A stretch of 50,088 nt of DNA. Origin: Sphingobium xenophagum NBRC 107872 (GTDB taxonomy: Bacteria; Pseudomonadota; Alphaproteobacteria; Sphingomonadales; Sphingomonadaceae). Position 1 is the first letter of the stretch; each line of letters starts with the position of its first letter. The notes below the pieces were generated by a model that did not search any database, was not told where the DNA came from, and worked only from the letters and a program-made list of their open reading frames with translations. This document shows, piece after piece, positions 1 through 8,697 of the stretch. Made by a program: the position numbers and the translations under genes. The stretch spans positions 1 to 50,088 of the forward strand of contig NZ_BARE01000036.1 in assembly GCF_000367345.1 (NCBI RefSeq). Reading direction: 5' to 3'.

Positions 1-1007
1 AGCCCCGCGCAGGTCAGCCCCGCGCCCGCGACCGATCCGGGCATGCCCCAAACGACACTGCTGGCTTCATCCTGCGCGACGATCCAGCCGCCAGCCGCGA
101 CAATATCGCGCGCGCCAACCGTGCCGTCGCGGCCCATGCCGGTCAGCACGATACCCACCGCGCCAGCGCCATAGACTTCCGCCATGCTGGCAAACATCGG
201 ATCCACGCCGGGCAGGTTGCCGGCGGGCGTGCGTTCCGGGTTCAGCGTTATCGTCACCCGCCCATGCAGGCCGCGCCTCAGTTGCAGATTGGCGTCTCCG
301 GGGGCGACATAGACTGTGTCGGCCATCAACAGATCGCCGGTTTCGGCGACTTTGACCCGCAGGCTGGTCATACGCGACAATTGCTGCGCGAAATAGATGG
401 TGAAGCTGGCGGGCAGATGCTGGGTCAGCAGCACCGGCACGCCCAGCGGCGCGGCCAGACCTTCAAACAGCTGCCCCAGCGCATGAATGCCCCCGGTCGA
501 CGCGCCGATGCCAAGGCAGGCGATCGGTTGCGCGGCAGGCTGGACGACGGGTGGCGCCAGCGGGCGCTGCGGCGGGGATGGCGCGGGACGATCGGTGAAC
601 AGGCGATTGAGCCGCTCGATCAACGTCTGGGGGAAATGCTCGCCAAAACTGCCGCTGCCCGGCTTCGACACAATGTCGCTCGCGCCCAGCGCCAGCGCTT
701 CGATGGCGGCCGCGCTGCCCTCCTCGCACTTGCCCGACAGGATGGCGACCTTGACGCCGGGATTGGCGCGCAGGATGGCGGGCAGCGCGGCAAGCCCGCT
801 CTGCCCCGGCAATTCGATGTCCAGCAGCACCAGGTCGATGTCGTGCTCCGCCAGATAGCCCAGCGCCTGTTCGGCACTGTTCGTCTTGTGAACGACGGCA
901 TAGGCCGGGTCCGCATTCAAAATGCGTTCGATAACGGTGCGGACAACAACCGAATCGTCAACGACCAGCGTGCGAACCACCTGGGGTTCGCTCCTCTGAC
1001 TGGTCAT
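1..1007 (-). CDS. cheB: Chemotaxis protein-glutamate methylesterase CheB (3' end cut by window)
   Basis: Removes methyl groups from (and deamidates) chemoreceptor glutamates to reset receptor sensitivity; cytoplasmic, activated by CheA phosphorylation. About 335 codons are visible. Residues 1-125 are a receiver with the acidic pair at D17/D18 and phospho-acceptor D63 in LLDIELPG. A proline-rich linker (about 141-160) leads to the methylesterase domain, with the catalytic triad readable as S170 (GASTGG), H197 (TQHLP) and D269 (PGVDPMF), followed by LTGMGRDG. The family is usually 345-370 residues, so only the last few are missing. An in-frame ATG seven codons upstream (1028) is an alternative start; neither has a good ribosome binding site. 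It is the last visible gene of the che operon; cheR may follow off the edge. Confidence 0.95.
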   Translation of the reverse strand, partial: MTSQRSEPQVVRTLVVDDSVVVRTVIERILNADPAYAVVHKTNSAEQALGYLAEHDIDLVLLDIELPGQSGLAALPAILRANPGVKVAILSGKCEEGSAAAIEALALGASDIVSKPGSGSFGEHFPQTLIERLNRLFTDRPAPSPPQRPLAPPVVQPAAQPIACLGIGASTGGIHALGQLFEGLAAPLGVPVLLTQHLPASFTIYFAQQLSRMTSLRVKVAETGDLLMADTVYVAPGDANLQLRRGLHGRVTITLNPERTPAGNLPGVDPMFASMAEVYGAGAVGIVLTGMGRDGTVGARDIVAAGGWIVAQDEASSVVWGMPGSVAGAGLTCAG

Positions 1008-1101
1008 GATCGGCGCGATGAAGGTCATCACGGGGCTTTCTGCACGAAGGATGAAGAAAAGGTCGGAAATCTCCCAAGGAAAAGGACGTGCGTCCCGCCC
1101 G

Positions 1102-1467
1102 CTAAATCACCCCGACGATGACCAGCTTGCTTTCCAGCGTTTCCCGGTCAAACGGCTTCATCACATATTCGTCGGCCCCGGCCTCGACGGCCGCCTTGAT
1201 ATGGCCGATGCCATTTTCGGTGGTGCAAAAGATGATCTTGGGCCGGGCCGTCATCTTCGCGCTCGACAGCGCCTGAAGAAACTCCATGCCGCTCATCACC
1301 GGCATGTTCCAGTCGAGCAGGACGACATCGGGCGCAGAGGCTTCGCACTGGGTCAGGGCGTCCTGACCATCCACGGCTTCGCTGACGGTCAGGTCCAGCG
1401 ATTCCAGTATGTGGCGCGCCACCTTGCGGATGACCTTCGAATCGTCAACGACCAGGCAATTCTTCAT
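1102..1467 (-). CDS. cheY: Chemotaxis response regulator CheY
   Basis: Single-domain receiver of 121 residues that, phosphorylated by CheA, would bind the flagellar motor switch. The full active site is present: D8/D9 (VVDDS), phospho-acceptor D52 (LLDWNMPVMSG), T82/T83 and K104 (VMKPF). The frame is open 18 codons further upstream, but the MKNCLVVDDS start matches the family length. It lies 117 bases downstream of cheW and 94 bases upstream of cheB in the same direction, so it is probably part of the che operon. Confidence 0.95.
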   Translation of the reverse strand: MKNCLVVDDSKVIRKVARHILESLDLTVSEAVDGQDALTQCEASAPDVVLLDWNMPVMSGMEFLQALSSAKMTARPKIIFCTTENGIGHIKAAVEAGADEYVMKPFDRETLESKLVIVGVI

Positions 1468-1584
1468 GAGGCGTCCCTTTGGTTTTCGCGTAACGGCTGA
1501 AGGTTTAACCACCAAAGCCAAGCAATTGGTAAACGAGGCAGGCAGGATTATTCGGTTGGTCGCAAATCCGGGCGCATCTTCCGG

Positions 1585-2022
1585 TCACGCCGCCTGCGCT
1601 AGCGCCCCGCCCTCGATGAAGGCGGCCAGCGACACCAGCAGCCAGGGATGCCCTTCATGCTCCACGATGGCGCGCGCATAGGGGGTCCAGGCCGGGTCGA
1701 TCTGGCCGCGCAGGGGCAATTCGCCTTCCGGCACGCGGCAAATGTCCGTGACGCCGTCGACCATCAGGCCATAGCTGTGGCCGCTGATGTCGGCGATGAT
1801 GGCCAGTCCCCGTTCCACCCGCGGACTGGCGACGCCATGGATCAGCGCAGCGACGTCGATGATCGTTAGCACCCGGCTGCGCAATGCCGACAGCCCGGCG
1901 ATGTGCGCGCCCATGCCCGGCACGGGCGACACGTCGTTCAGGCGGACGACCGCCTCGACCTCGCTCGTCTCCACCGCGATCCGCGTGCCTGCCAGCGTGG
2001 CGAAAAGAAAGAGTCTGTCCAT
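1585..2022 (-). CDS. cheW: Chemotaxis coupling protein CheW
   Basis: Scaffold that links chemoreceptors to the CheA kinase. At 145 residues the protein is one CheW-like domain (beta-barrel pattern with the segments MGAHIAGLSALRSRVLTIID and GLMVDGVTDI). It starts five bases after the cheA stop codon, so translation is probably coupled to cheA. The family assignment rests on the overall pattern and the position next to cheA; CheW has no catalytic residues to check. Confidence 0.9.
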   Translation of the reverse strand: MDRLFLFATLAGTRIAVETSEVEAVVRLNDVSPVPGMGAHIAGLSALRSRVLTIIDVAALIHGVASPRVERGLAIIADISGHSYGLMVDGVTDICRVPEGELPLRGQIDPAWTPYARAIVEHEGHPWLLVSLAAFIEGGALAQAA

Positions 2023-2026
2023 GGCC

Positions 2027-4429
2027 TTACCCGTTTCCTCCGGCCATCTGGCCCCCGGCGATCGCCGCCATCAGCGCATCCTGATCATAGCGATAGATGC
2101 TGTCATCCTGTGGTCCGGCCGCACGCGGCGAAGCGCGCAGATGAACGATGCGGCATCCGATCATCCCGGCCATGACGCCCGCCGTCTGCGCGGCATCGGC
2201 GCCGGTCAGCAACAGCACGTCGCGCGGATCGACCGCCGCATCATCGGGCAGGCCCAGTACGACCTCTTGCCCTGCCTGCCGCAGCAGCGGCGCCAAAATC
2301 TCGCGGGTCCAGCCATCGTCGGCGTCGGCCAGCAGGCAACGGCCGCGCGTCCGCTCCACGATCGCACGGTCGGGCAGGCTGCCGAACAGCGCGAAGGGAT
2401 TGATCACTTCCAGATGTTCGCCGTCGATCACCGCGACGCCGCTGATATGGCCGTGCATCGCCACCATGTCCGGCACCATCGGCATCTGCACGATGTCCAG
2501 CACGGCAGCGACAGGATAGCAGGCTTCGATCGAACCATCGCGCAGGCGCAGCGCGGAGATCTTGTTGCGCCCGAATTCGGTCAGGCCGTTGGCCACCGGC
2601 ACTAGCCGGCCATCCAGCCGGACAAAGGCGTCGCCGCCCGACCGGCCGAACAGCGATGCGTCAATATCCTCGACCCGCTCGATCAGCGACAGTTGCAACA
2701 GGCGGCGCTGGCCCGAACATTCCTCGAACCGCAGCGCGGCGATCATCTCGATCCCGGCCTGCGCCTTTGTCTCCTGCTCGGACTGGCGCAGGGTGCGGTC
2801 GTCGATCATCGTGGGCAATCTGGCCGCGCTGGCGATACCCGCCGCGTCGAGCAGCAGCATCGGCTTGCCATTGTCGGGCAGGGTCATGCCCGCATAGACG
2901 CCCGACGCCATCACCAGCGGCGACGCCGGACGGATCACCAGTTCCTCATGATTGTCGACCGCCGACACGCCCATGGCAAAGGGTACGCCCGTGGCAGACC
3001 GCACCACCATGATGGCGCGCGGCTCGGCCTCGACCGGCTTTTCCATGCCCAGCACATCTTCCAGATCGATCATCGAATGACGGACCGACCGGATCGTCGC
3101 GATCTTGGCCCCGCCCACTTCGCTGATCTGGAGCGTGTCGTTATTGTCGTGCAGAATTTCCACCACCGCGGCGCGCGGGATCGCGAAATGCAGGCCGCCT
3201 GCGCGGATGATCAGGCCCGGAATGATGGTCAGCGTCAGCGGTACGCGCAGGGTGATGCACAATCCGCGCCCCGGATGATTGTCCAGCGCGATCAGGCCGC
3301 CGATCCGCTCCACATTGGCGCGCACCACGTCCATGCCCACGCCGCGTCCGGAAATCGCCGTCACCTGATTGGCGGTGGACAGCCCGGCCTGGAAAATCAG
3401 CTCCAGCCTGTCCGCCTCGCTCATGCGGGCAGCCGCTTCAGGGGTCAGGCGGCCAGCGGCAATCGCCTTTTCCACCAACCGCGCAGTATCGATCCCCGCG
3501 CCATCGTCGCTGATAACGATCACGATCTGGTTGCCCGACTGCCGCGCCTCCAGCCGCAATGACCCGACTTCCGGCTTGCCCGCCGCGCGCCGCTTTTCTG
3601 GCGTTTCGATGCCATGGTCGATGCTGTTGCGCACGATATGGGTGAGCGGGTCGACGACCATCTCCACCATATCGCGGTCCATCTCGACGTCGCCGCCCTC
3701 CAGCGTCAACTCGATCCGCTTGTCCAGATCCCGGCCCAGATCGCGCACCATGCGCGGGATCGCGGCAAACAGCCGCTCGACCCGCTGCATCCGCGTCTTG
3801 GAAATCACGTCGCGCATGTCGGCCACGCATGTCGACAGCCGCTCGAACACTGTGTCCAGTTCAGTGTCGACCGATCGCTCGCGCAGCTTGCGCGACAATT
3901 CGTTGCGCGCCAGCACCATGTCCGACACGCCGTTCATCAACTGGTCGATCAGGCTGAGTGGCAGGCGAATGGTGCGGGGGCCAGACTGGCCGCCTTGCCG
4001 CGCAACCGCGACCGGCGCGGCCGCATTGTGATGCTCCTCCCCGCCCGTCGGCAATGTCTCGGCCGGGGTGGTCAGCGCAGCGATCAGAAATTCGTCATTC
4101 TCATTGGGCAGCGCCGCCCCTGTCGCCACCGCTTCGGCCAGTTCGCCGATCCGGTCCATCAGGCCCAGCACCGCGCTCACCGTCGCAGGATCGGCAACGC
4201 GCTTGCCCGCGCGGATGTCCGACAGCACATCTTCGGCCGCATGACTCAACCGCTCGAACCGGGGCAGGTTCAGGAAGCCGCAGCTACCCTTGACCGTATG
4301 GAAGAAGCGGAAAATCGCATCGAGCCGGTCCCGGTCCGACGGATCGGCTTCCCAGGCGACGACTTCCCCCGCCAGCGCCTCCAGCGTTTCCTGGGTCTCG
4401 GATATGAATTCTTGTAACAGTTCGTCCAT
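2027..4429 (-). CDS. cheA: Chemotaxis histidine kinase CheA with tandem CheW-like domains and a degenerate receiver
   Basis: Receptor-coupled histidine kinase that phosphorylates CheY and CheB. Using the MDELLQEF start (800 residues), the order is: Hpt domain with phospho-acceptor H44 (FHTVKGSCGF); linker; dimerisation helices; HATPase with N box (HIVRNSIDHG), G1 (DDGAGID) and G2 (GRGVGMD); a CheW-like P5 domain; a second CheW-like segment (from about residue 570); and a C-terminal receiver-like segment from about residue 697. That last part keeps the acidic cluster (LLADADDG) but has Thr at about 742 where the phospho-acceptor Asp should be, and Arg for the conserved Lys, so it is probably not phosphorylated. 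Upstream in-frame starts at 4435 and 4465 are possible; none has a strong ribosome binding site. First gene of the che operon. Confidence 0.95.
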   Translation of the reverse strand: MDELLQEFISETQETLEALAGEVVAWEADPSDRDRLDAIFRFFHTVKGSCGFLNLPRFERLSHAAEDVLSDIRAGKRVADPATVSAVLGLMDRIGELAEAVATGAALPNENDEFLIAALTTPAETLPTGGEEHHNAAAPVAVARQGGQSGPRTIRLPLSLIDQLMNGVSDMVLARNELSRKLRERSVDTELDTVFERLSTCVADMRDVISKTRMQRVERLFAAIPRMVRDLGRDLDKRIELTLEGGDVEMDRDMVEMVVDPLTHIVRNSIDHGIETPEKRRAAGKPEVGSLRLEARQSGNQIVIVISDDGAGIDTARLVEKAIAAGRLTPEAAARMSEADRLELIFQAGLSTANQVTAISGRGVGMDVVRANVERIGGLIALDNHPGRGLCITLRVPLTLTIIPGLIIRAGGLHFAIPRAAVVEILHDNNDTLQISEVGGAKIATIRSVRHSMIDLEDVLGMEKPVEAEPRAIMVVRSATGVPFAMGVSAVDNHEELVIRPASPLVMASGVYAGMTLPDNGKPMLLLDAAGIASAARLPTMIDDRTLRQSEQETKAQAGIEMIAALRFEECSGQRRLLQLSLIERVEDIDASLFGRSGGDAFVRLDGRLVPVANGLTEFGRNKISALRLRDGSIEACYPVAAVLDIVQMPMVPDMVAMHGHISGVAVIDGEHLEVINPFALFGSLPDRAIVERTRGRCLLADADDGWTREILAPLLRQAGQEVVLGLPDDAAVDPRDVLLLTGADAAQTAGVMAGMIGCRIVHLRASPRAAGPQDDSIYRYDQDALMAAIAGGQMAGGNG

Positions 4430-4495
4430 GCCCATGGTCCCACGGATGCGCGCAACGGGCACCATGGCGGGACGTGGTTAAGAGCGGGTTAAAGC

Positions 4496-4536
4496 GCAAA
4501 TAAAAGGGGCGCCGCGATCCAATCGCGACGCCCCTT
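4496..4536 (-). terminator. Rho-independent terminator after the small lipoprotein gene
   Basis: The arms at 4504-4518 and 4522-4536 pair over 15 positions with one mismatch and a 3-base loop. On the minus strand the stem is followed directly by TTTTATTTG. It lies 26 bases past the stop codon of the lipoprotein gene and upstream of cheA, so it separates the two transcription units. Confidence 0.85.
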
Positions 4537-4561
4537 CCAATCTTGATCGGTAAAAAAGCGC

Positions 4562-4831
4562 TTACTGGTGCTTTTCGACCGCATCCTCGGCCTTGTCGCC
4601 CGCTTCGCGGGTCGCGTCGGCCTTGTTTTCCAGCGCGTCGGCAGCGTTCTCAGCCGCATTTTCGGCGCTGCCGGTCAGGTTGTCTGCCATGGCTTCCATA
4701 TTGTCAGCCTGATTGTCGATCGCATCCGCCTTGTTTTCGTACGCATTCTCGACCTGGTTTTCCTTAGCCGAATCGCACGCGGCGAGGGCCACAAGGCTGG
4801 CAAGGCCAAGGATTTTGACGAAGGTTTTCAC
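4562..4831 (-). CDS. Small Ala/Asn/Glu-rich lipoprotein
   Basis: Eighty-nine residues. The first 18 form a lipoprotein signal peptide ending in the lipobox LAAC with C19 as the lipidated cysteine. The next residue is Asp, which in enterobacteria favours inner-membrane retention; whether this holds here is unknown. The mature part is almost entirely repeated ENxA / ENKAD / ENAAD units and should form one long amphipathic helix. The start codon is GTG with AGGAG eight bases upstream. It is monocistronic, with a strong terminator behind it. I do not recognise a characterised family. Small helical lipoproteins of this kind (Lpp- or entericidin-like in style) are usually envelope structural or stress proteins, but that is only an analogy. 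Confidence 0.8.
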   Translation of the reverse strand: MKTFVKILGLASLVALAACDSAKENQVENAYENKADAIDNQADNMEAMADNLTGSAENAAENAADALENKADATREAGDKAEDAVEKHQ

Positions 4832-4974
4832 GGCGTATTCTCCTGTTGCGCCCCCAAGGGCAGACCGTATGGCTCACCGGGCGGAACGGCCTTACGCCGT
4901 CCCAACCCTGACCGCGATCAACCGGCCACGCCCCCAATGGTTCCCGCCGACCGCTCCGTTCGTCGCATAGACGA

Positions 4975-5418
4975 TTATTTTCGCAGCGAATCGCGAATTT
5001 CACGCAGCAGGACGATGTCCTCCGGCGTGGGCGCTGGCGCGGGCGCGGCGGCCTCCGGTTCGGGCTTGGCCGTCAGCCGGTTGACCGCTCTCACCAGCAG
5101 AAAGATGATGAAGGCCAGGATGATGAAATTGACCAGCACGGTCAGGAACTGGCCCCAACCGAACATCGCGACGCCCGCCGCCTTCAGGTCCGCATAGCTT
5201 TGCGGGTTGCCCTTATAATCGGCAGGCAGGTCGCCCAGCCGGATGAAATATTCGGAAAAATCCGCGCCGCCGAAAATATAGCCCACCACCGGCATGATAA
5301 GGTCATCGGTCAGCGACTTGGTGATGGTCGCAAACGCGCCGCCGATGATGACGCCGACCGCCAGGTCCATCACATTGCCGCGATTGATGAAGGTCTTGAA
5401 TTCGCTGATCAGTCCCAT
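4975..5418 (-). CDS. mscL: Large-conductance mechanosensitive channel MscL
   Basis: Inner-membrane emergency valve that opens under membrane tension during hypo-osmotic shock. The 147-residue protein begins [10 protein letters not shown] with the typical TM1 pore segment ([15 protein letters not shown]), has a periplasmic loop with inserted residues, TM2 ([19 protein letters not shown]), and an acidic/Ala-Pro linker before the C-terminal helix ([13 protein letters not shown]). The length is normal. The start at 5418 is preceded by GGGAG; the frame is open seven codons further up but that start has no advantage. Divergent from lemA with 100 bases between them. Confidence 0.96.
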   Translation of the reverse strand: MGLISEFKTFINRGNVMDLAVGVIIGGAFATITKSLTDDLIMPVVGYIFGGADFSEYFIRLGDLPADYKGNPQSYADLKAAGVAMFGWGQFLTVLVNFIILAFIIFLLVRAVNRLTAKPEPEAAAPAPAPTPEDIVLLREIRDSLRK

Positions 5419-5518
5419 CGCTACCGCTCTCCCTTGCAAAGATATTCACTGGATGGCCCGTTGCGTGCGACAGGACAACCGCCTATTTCGTGACGCAGAT
5501 AATTGCTGAGGATCTTCT

Positions 5519-6121
5519 ATGACCTTCCTGCGCCGCTTTGCCCCTTTCCTTCTGCCGCTGCTGGGCGCTTTCGCCCTGTCCGCCTGCGGCATCAACAGCG
5601 TTCCCGCCGCCGAGGAAGAGGCCAAGGCCAAATGGGCCGACGTCCAGGCGCAATATCAGCGCCGCGCCAACCTGATCGGCAACCTCGTCGCCACGGTCAA
5701 GGCGGCGGGCAAGCAGGAACAGGACACGCTGGTCCGCGTCACCGAAGCCCGCGCCAAGGCAACCTCGGTTCAGGTCAATGCCGACGATCTGTCCGACCCG
5801 GCAAAGGTCGCCCAATTTCAGGCTGCACAGGCCCAACTGAGCCAGGGGCTTGGCCGCCTGCTTGCCTCGGTCGAAGCCTATCCCGACCTCAAGACCAACG
5901 CCAACTTCCTGAACCTGCAATCGCAACTGGAAGGCACCGAAAACCGGATCGCCGTCGCCATCCGCGACTATAATGAAGCGGTGCGCGCCTATAACACCCG
6001 CATCCGCACCTTCCCCGACGCAATCGGTGCCAAGATCATCCACGGCGCCAAGCCCATGACCCCGTTCCAGGCGACGACGCCCGGCGCGGAAGAAGCGCCG
6101 AAGGTCGATTTCGGCAATTGA
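5519..6121 (+). CDS. lemA: LemA family lipoprotein
   Basis: Two hundred residues with a signal peptide ending in LSAC (C23 lipidated), then the helical LemA domain (QYQRRANLIGNLVATVKAAG ..., with later TENRIAVAIRDYNEAVRAYN, the most conserved family segment). The biochemical function of LemA proteins is unsettled. They occur with TPM-domain proteins across bacteria, as here, where two TPM genes follow at once. GAGG seven bases before the ATG is a good ribosome binding site. It heads a four-gene operon (lemA, TPM, TPM, Nudix). Confidence 0.93.
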   Translation: MTFLRRFAPFLLPLLGAFALSACGINSVPAAEEEAKAKWADVQAQYQRRANLIGNLVATVKAAGKQEQDTLVRVTEARAKATSVQVNADDLSDPAKVAQFQAAQAQLSQGLGRLLASVEAYPDLKTNANFLNLQSQLEGTENRIAVAIRDYNEAVRAYNTRIRTFPDAIGAKIIHGAKPMTPFQATTPGAEEAPKVDFGN

Positions 6122-6125
6122 TCGC

Positions 6126-6932
6126 GTGATCCGCCGCTTTCTTATCCTCCTCGCGCTGCTGGCCTTCGTGCCCGCAGCGCAGGCCCAGTCTTTTCCCAAG
6201 CTGACGGGCCGTGTGGTCGATGACGCCGGGCTGCTCTCCCCGGCGCAGGAACAGGCGCTGACCGGCAAGCTCGCTGCGCTCGAAACGCAAAGCGGGCGGC
6301 AACTGGTGGTCGCGACCATTCCCGACCTTCAGGGTTATGACATTGCCGATTATGGCTATCGCCTGGGCCGCGCCTGGGGGATCGGCGACAAGGCGAAGAA
6401 TGACGGCGCATTGCTGATCGTCGCGCCCAACGAACGCAAGATACGGGTAGAAGTCGGCTATGGCCTGGAAGGGCTGCTGACCGACGCGCAATCGGCCCAG
6501 ATCATCCGCGACGCCATCGCCCCGCGCTTCAAGGCGGGCGACATGGTCGGCGGCATCGACGCGGGCGTGGACCAGATCGGCGCGATCATGACCCTGCCGC
6601 CCGAAGAGGCGAAGGCCCGCGCGGCGGCGGCGGAAGCGGCTGCGCGCAAGGGATCGGGCGGTCATGTCAGCGGCATGGCGATCATCTGGGTCATCGTCAT
6701 GGTCGTCGCCTTCATCGCGCTGGCATCGCGGCGGCGCGGTAAGGGCAAACGCTATCGCAGCCGTTCGGGCGTGCCGATCATCCTGTGGGGTCCGGGGGAT
6801 TCCGGCTGGGGCGGTGGCGGCTGGGGCGGTGGTGGCGGTTCCGGCTGGGGCGGCGGCGGCTTTGGCGGTGGTGGCAGCTTTTCGGGCGGCGGCGGCAGCT
6901 TCGGTGGCGGCGGCGCGTCGGGGGACTGGTGA
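6126..6932 (+). CDS. TPM domain protein, YgcG type, with Gly-rich tail
   Basis: Signal peptide (1-20, ending AQA), TPM domain at about 28-150 (VVDDAGLLSP..., LEGLLTDAQS), an Ala-rich linker, one membrane segment at about 183-200 (GMAIIWVIVMVVAFIAL), a basic stretch, and a C-terminal 45 residues that are nearly all Gly with spaced Trp/Phe/Ser. This is the standard architecture of YgcG-type proteins paired with LemA. The start codon is GTG, four bases after the lemA stop, so it is translationally coupled. TPM domains have been proposed as phosphatase- or repair-related in plastids; the bacterial role is not established. Confidence 0.92.
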   Translation: MIRRFLILLALLAFVPAAQAQSFPKLTGRVVDDAGLLSPAQEQALTGKLAALETQSGRQLVVATIPDLQGYDIADYGYRLGRAWGIGDKAKNDGALLIVAPNERKIRVEVGYGLEGLLTDAQSAQIIRDAIAPRFKAGDMVGGIDAGVDQIGAIMTLPPEEAKARAAAAEAAARKGSGGHVSGMAIIWVIVMVVAFIALASRRRGKGKRYRSRSGVPIILWGPGDSGWGGGGWGGGGGSGWGGGGFGGGGSFSGGGGSFGGGGASGDW

Positions 6933-7609
6933 TGCAGCTTCATCTTTCAGCCGCCGACCACGCCCTCGTGTCCGCCGCCGTGGCGGAGGCAGAGGCCCAT
7001 ACGTCCGGGGAAATCGTGACGATCGTGACGCGCCGGTCCGATGCCTATCATGATGTCGGGCTGCACTGGGCGATCGCGGCGGTGTTCATCGCGCTATCGG
7101 TGGCGGCCGCCTTTCCGGAGCAATTGCGAAATTTCCTGTCCGCCCTGCTGCGCGACTGGGACCATGAACTGGCGGACTGGAAATTGCTGACCGGGCTGCT
7201 GGGCCTGCTGATCCTCAAATTTCTGGCTGTCCGCTATCTGCTGGCCATCCCGGCGCTGCGCATGTGGATGACCCCGCGCGCCACGCGGGCGCGGCGCGTG
7301 CGGCGACGCGCGATCCTGCTGTTCCGCACCGCTGCCGAAGCCCGCACACAGGGCCGCACCGGCGTCTTGATCTACCTCTCGCTGGACGAACATCGCGCCG
7401 AAATCGTCGCCGACGCCGCGATCAATGACAAGGTCGCACCGGAAGAATGGGGCGCGGCGATGGCGGCGCTGATCGACGCGATCCGTGCGGGTCGCGCGGG
7501 CGAAGGGCTGGCGCAGGCGGTGCGTCAGGTCGGGCTGGTGCTCGCCACCCATTTCCCGCGCGCCGATGACGACATCAACGAACTTCCCGACAGGCTGATC
7601 GAATTATGA
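6932..7609 (+). CDS. Second TPM domain membrane protein
   Basis: The product has 225 residues; its ATG overlaps the stop of the preceding TPM gene (TGATG). It has no signal peptide. An N-terminal TPM-like start (LSAADHALVSAAVAEAEAHT, SGEIVTIVTRRSD) is interrupted by two membrane segments (about 41-60 and 82-105, the second LTGLLGLLILKFLAVRYLL). The C-terminal half resumes the TPM fold (GVLIYLSLDEHRAEIVADAAI). This split arrangement is known for the short partner of YgcG-type proteins. The longer open frame upstream of 6932 runs through the Gly-rich gene in another frame and is not coding. Confidence 0.88.
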   Translation: MQLHLSAADHALVSAAVAEAEAHTSGEIVTIVTRRSDAYHDVGLHWAIAAVFIALSVAAAFPEQLRNFLSALLRDWDHELADWKLLTGLLGLLILKFLAVRYLLAIPALRMWMTPRATRARRVRRRAILLFRTAAEARTQGRTGVLIYLSLDEHRAEIVADAAINDKVAPEEWGAAMAALIDAIRAGRAGEGLAQAVRQVGLVLATHFPRADDDINELPDRLIEL

Positions 7610-8136
7610 GTGACCCGGATGCGTCTGCGCCTGAAGAAGTGATGTGGGCCGGGCGCTTCATCACGGCGAAGCGACGCGGCAAATGGGAATATGTCGGCCG
7701 CGCGCGGGGCATCAGGGCGGCTGTCATTCTGGCCATCGATGACGGGCATGTCCTGCTGGTCGATCAATATCGCGTGCCGCTGGGACGGCGCTGCATCGAA
7801 TTGCCCGCAGGCCTTGTCGGCGATCATGACGCGGACGAGGATGCCGGCATCGCCGCCAGTCGCGAACTGGAGGAGGAAACCGGCTATCGCGCCGCGCGCC
7901 TGGAATCCGTCGGCGAATTTTTCAGCTCGCCCGGCATGGTCTCGGAAAGCTTCACCCTGTTCCGCGCCCATGATCTGGAAAAGACCGGCGAAGGCGGCGG
8001 CGTGGAGGGGGAGGATATTCACGTCCACCGCGTGCCCCTTGCGGGGCTGACGGCGCAGATCGCCGCCTGGCGCGCGGAGGGCTATGCCATGGACGTCAAG
8101 CTGCTGTTGCTGCTGGGCGCGGCGATGATCGGCTGA
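7606..8136 (+). CDS. Nudix hydrolase, ADP-ribose pyrophosphatase type
   Basis: Cytoplasmic hydrolase of nucleoside diphosphate derivatives; the N-terminal layout (WAGRFITAKRRGKWEYVGR) resembles ADP-sugar pyrophosphatases. The 176 residues contain a textbook Nudix box: G, five residues, E, seven residues, REL-EEETGY, at about residues 81-103, which supplies the Mg-binding glutamates. Its ATG overlaps the previous stop by four bases (ATGA), so it is the last gene of the lemA operon. The substrate cannot be fixed from sequence. It ends four bases before the convergent DUF6456 gene. Confidence 0.93.
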   Translation: MSDPDASAPEEVMWAGRFITAKRRGKWEYVGRARGIRAAVILAIDDGHVLLVDQYRVPLGRRCIELPAGLVGDHDADEDAGIAASRELEEETGYRAARLESVGEFFSSPGMVSESFTLFRAHDLEKTGEGGGVEGEDIHVHRVPLAGLTAQIAAWRAEGYAMDVKLLLLLGAAMIG

Positions 8137-8140
8137 CGGG

Positions 8141-8599
8141 TCAAGCAACCCGATACCATCCCGCCACCCGATCGAGCGCCAGCGTCAGCACCAGCTTACC
8201 CGCGCGGCTGGGCCAGCCCAGCGCCCGTTCCGCCGCGACCAGCCCTTCGCCCGCGCATACCACCCGCCATAATATGTCCGCCAGCCCCGGCCCCGCCGCG
8301 CGGATCGCGCCATCGAAGCGTTCGCGCGCGGACAATTGCATCAGCGTCGGGTCCGGCTGGCGCGCGGGCACGGCCCGCCCCCCTGTGCGCGGCGCCGCGT
8401 CCCAACGCATCGTGACGCGCGCACCCAGCCCGGCCTTCTCCCAATCTGCACGCAGCCGATCACCCGCGACATAATGCCGTTCGCTCAAATGGCCGCGCGC
8501 ATGGAGCCAGGCGAGCGGCGATTCCCCGATATGGACCAGCACGGTCTGATGGCGGCCCTGCGGGTCTTCGATCGTCTGTTCGACATGGGTGGCGGTCAT
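8141..8599 (-). CDS. DUF6456 domain protein
   Basis: One hundred fifty-two residues from the ATG at 8599, chosen because AAGGAG stands eight bases before it; the open frame extends 25 codons further without a better site. The DUF6456 core is the C-terminal 100 residues (HYVAGDRLRADWEKAGL, then GAIRAAGPGLADILWRVVCAGEGL and ERALGWPSRAGKLVLTLALDRVA). The last helices look like a helix-turn-helix, and in other alphaproteobacteria this domain is often joined to DNA-binding modules, so a regulatory role is likely but unproven. Divergent from an XRE regulator with 98 bases between starts. Confidence 0.8.
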   Translation of the reverse strand: MTATHVEQTIEDPQGRHQTVLVHIGESPLAWLHARGHLSERHYVAGDRLRADWEKAGLGARVTMRWDAAPRTGGRAVPARQPDPTLMQLSARERFDGAIRAAGPGLADILWRVVCAGEGLVAAERALGWPSRAGKLVLTLALDRVAGWYRVA

Positions 8600-8697
8600 G
8601 CGGCCTTCTCCTTGGACGATGGGTGGGGAATCAGCCTTGCCACGGCGGATAGTTTGTAGGAAAGAGGAAACCAAATAGGTTATTCAGCGAGGCAAAG

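Noticed and set aside
264..1121. Long plus-strand open frame over cheB
   Set aside because: Gln/Arg/His-rich shadow of the CheB gene, which has all domain motifs on the other strand.
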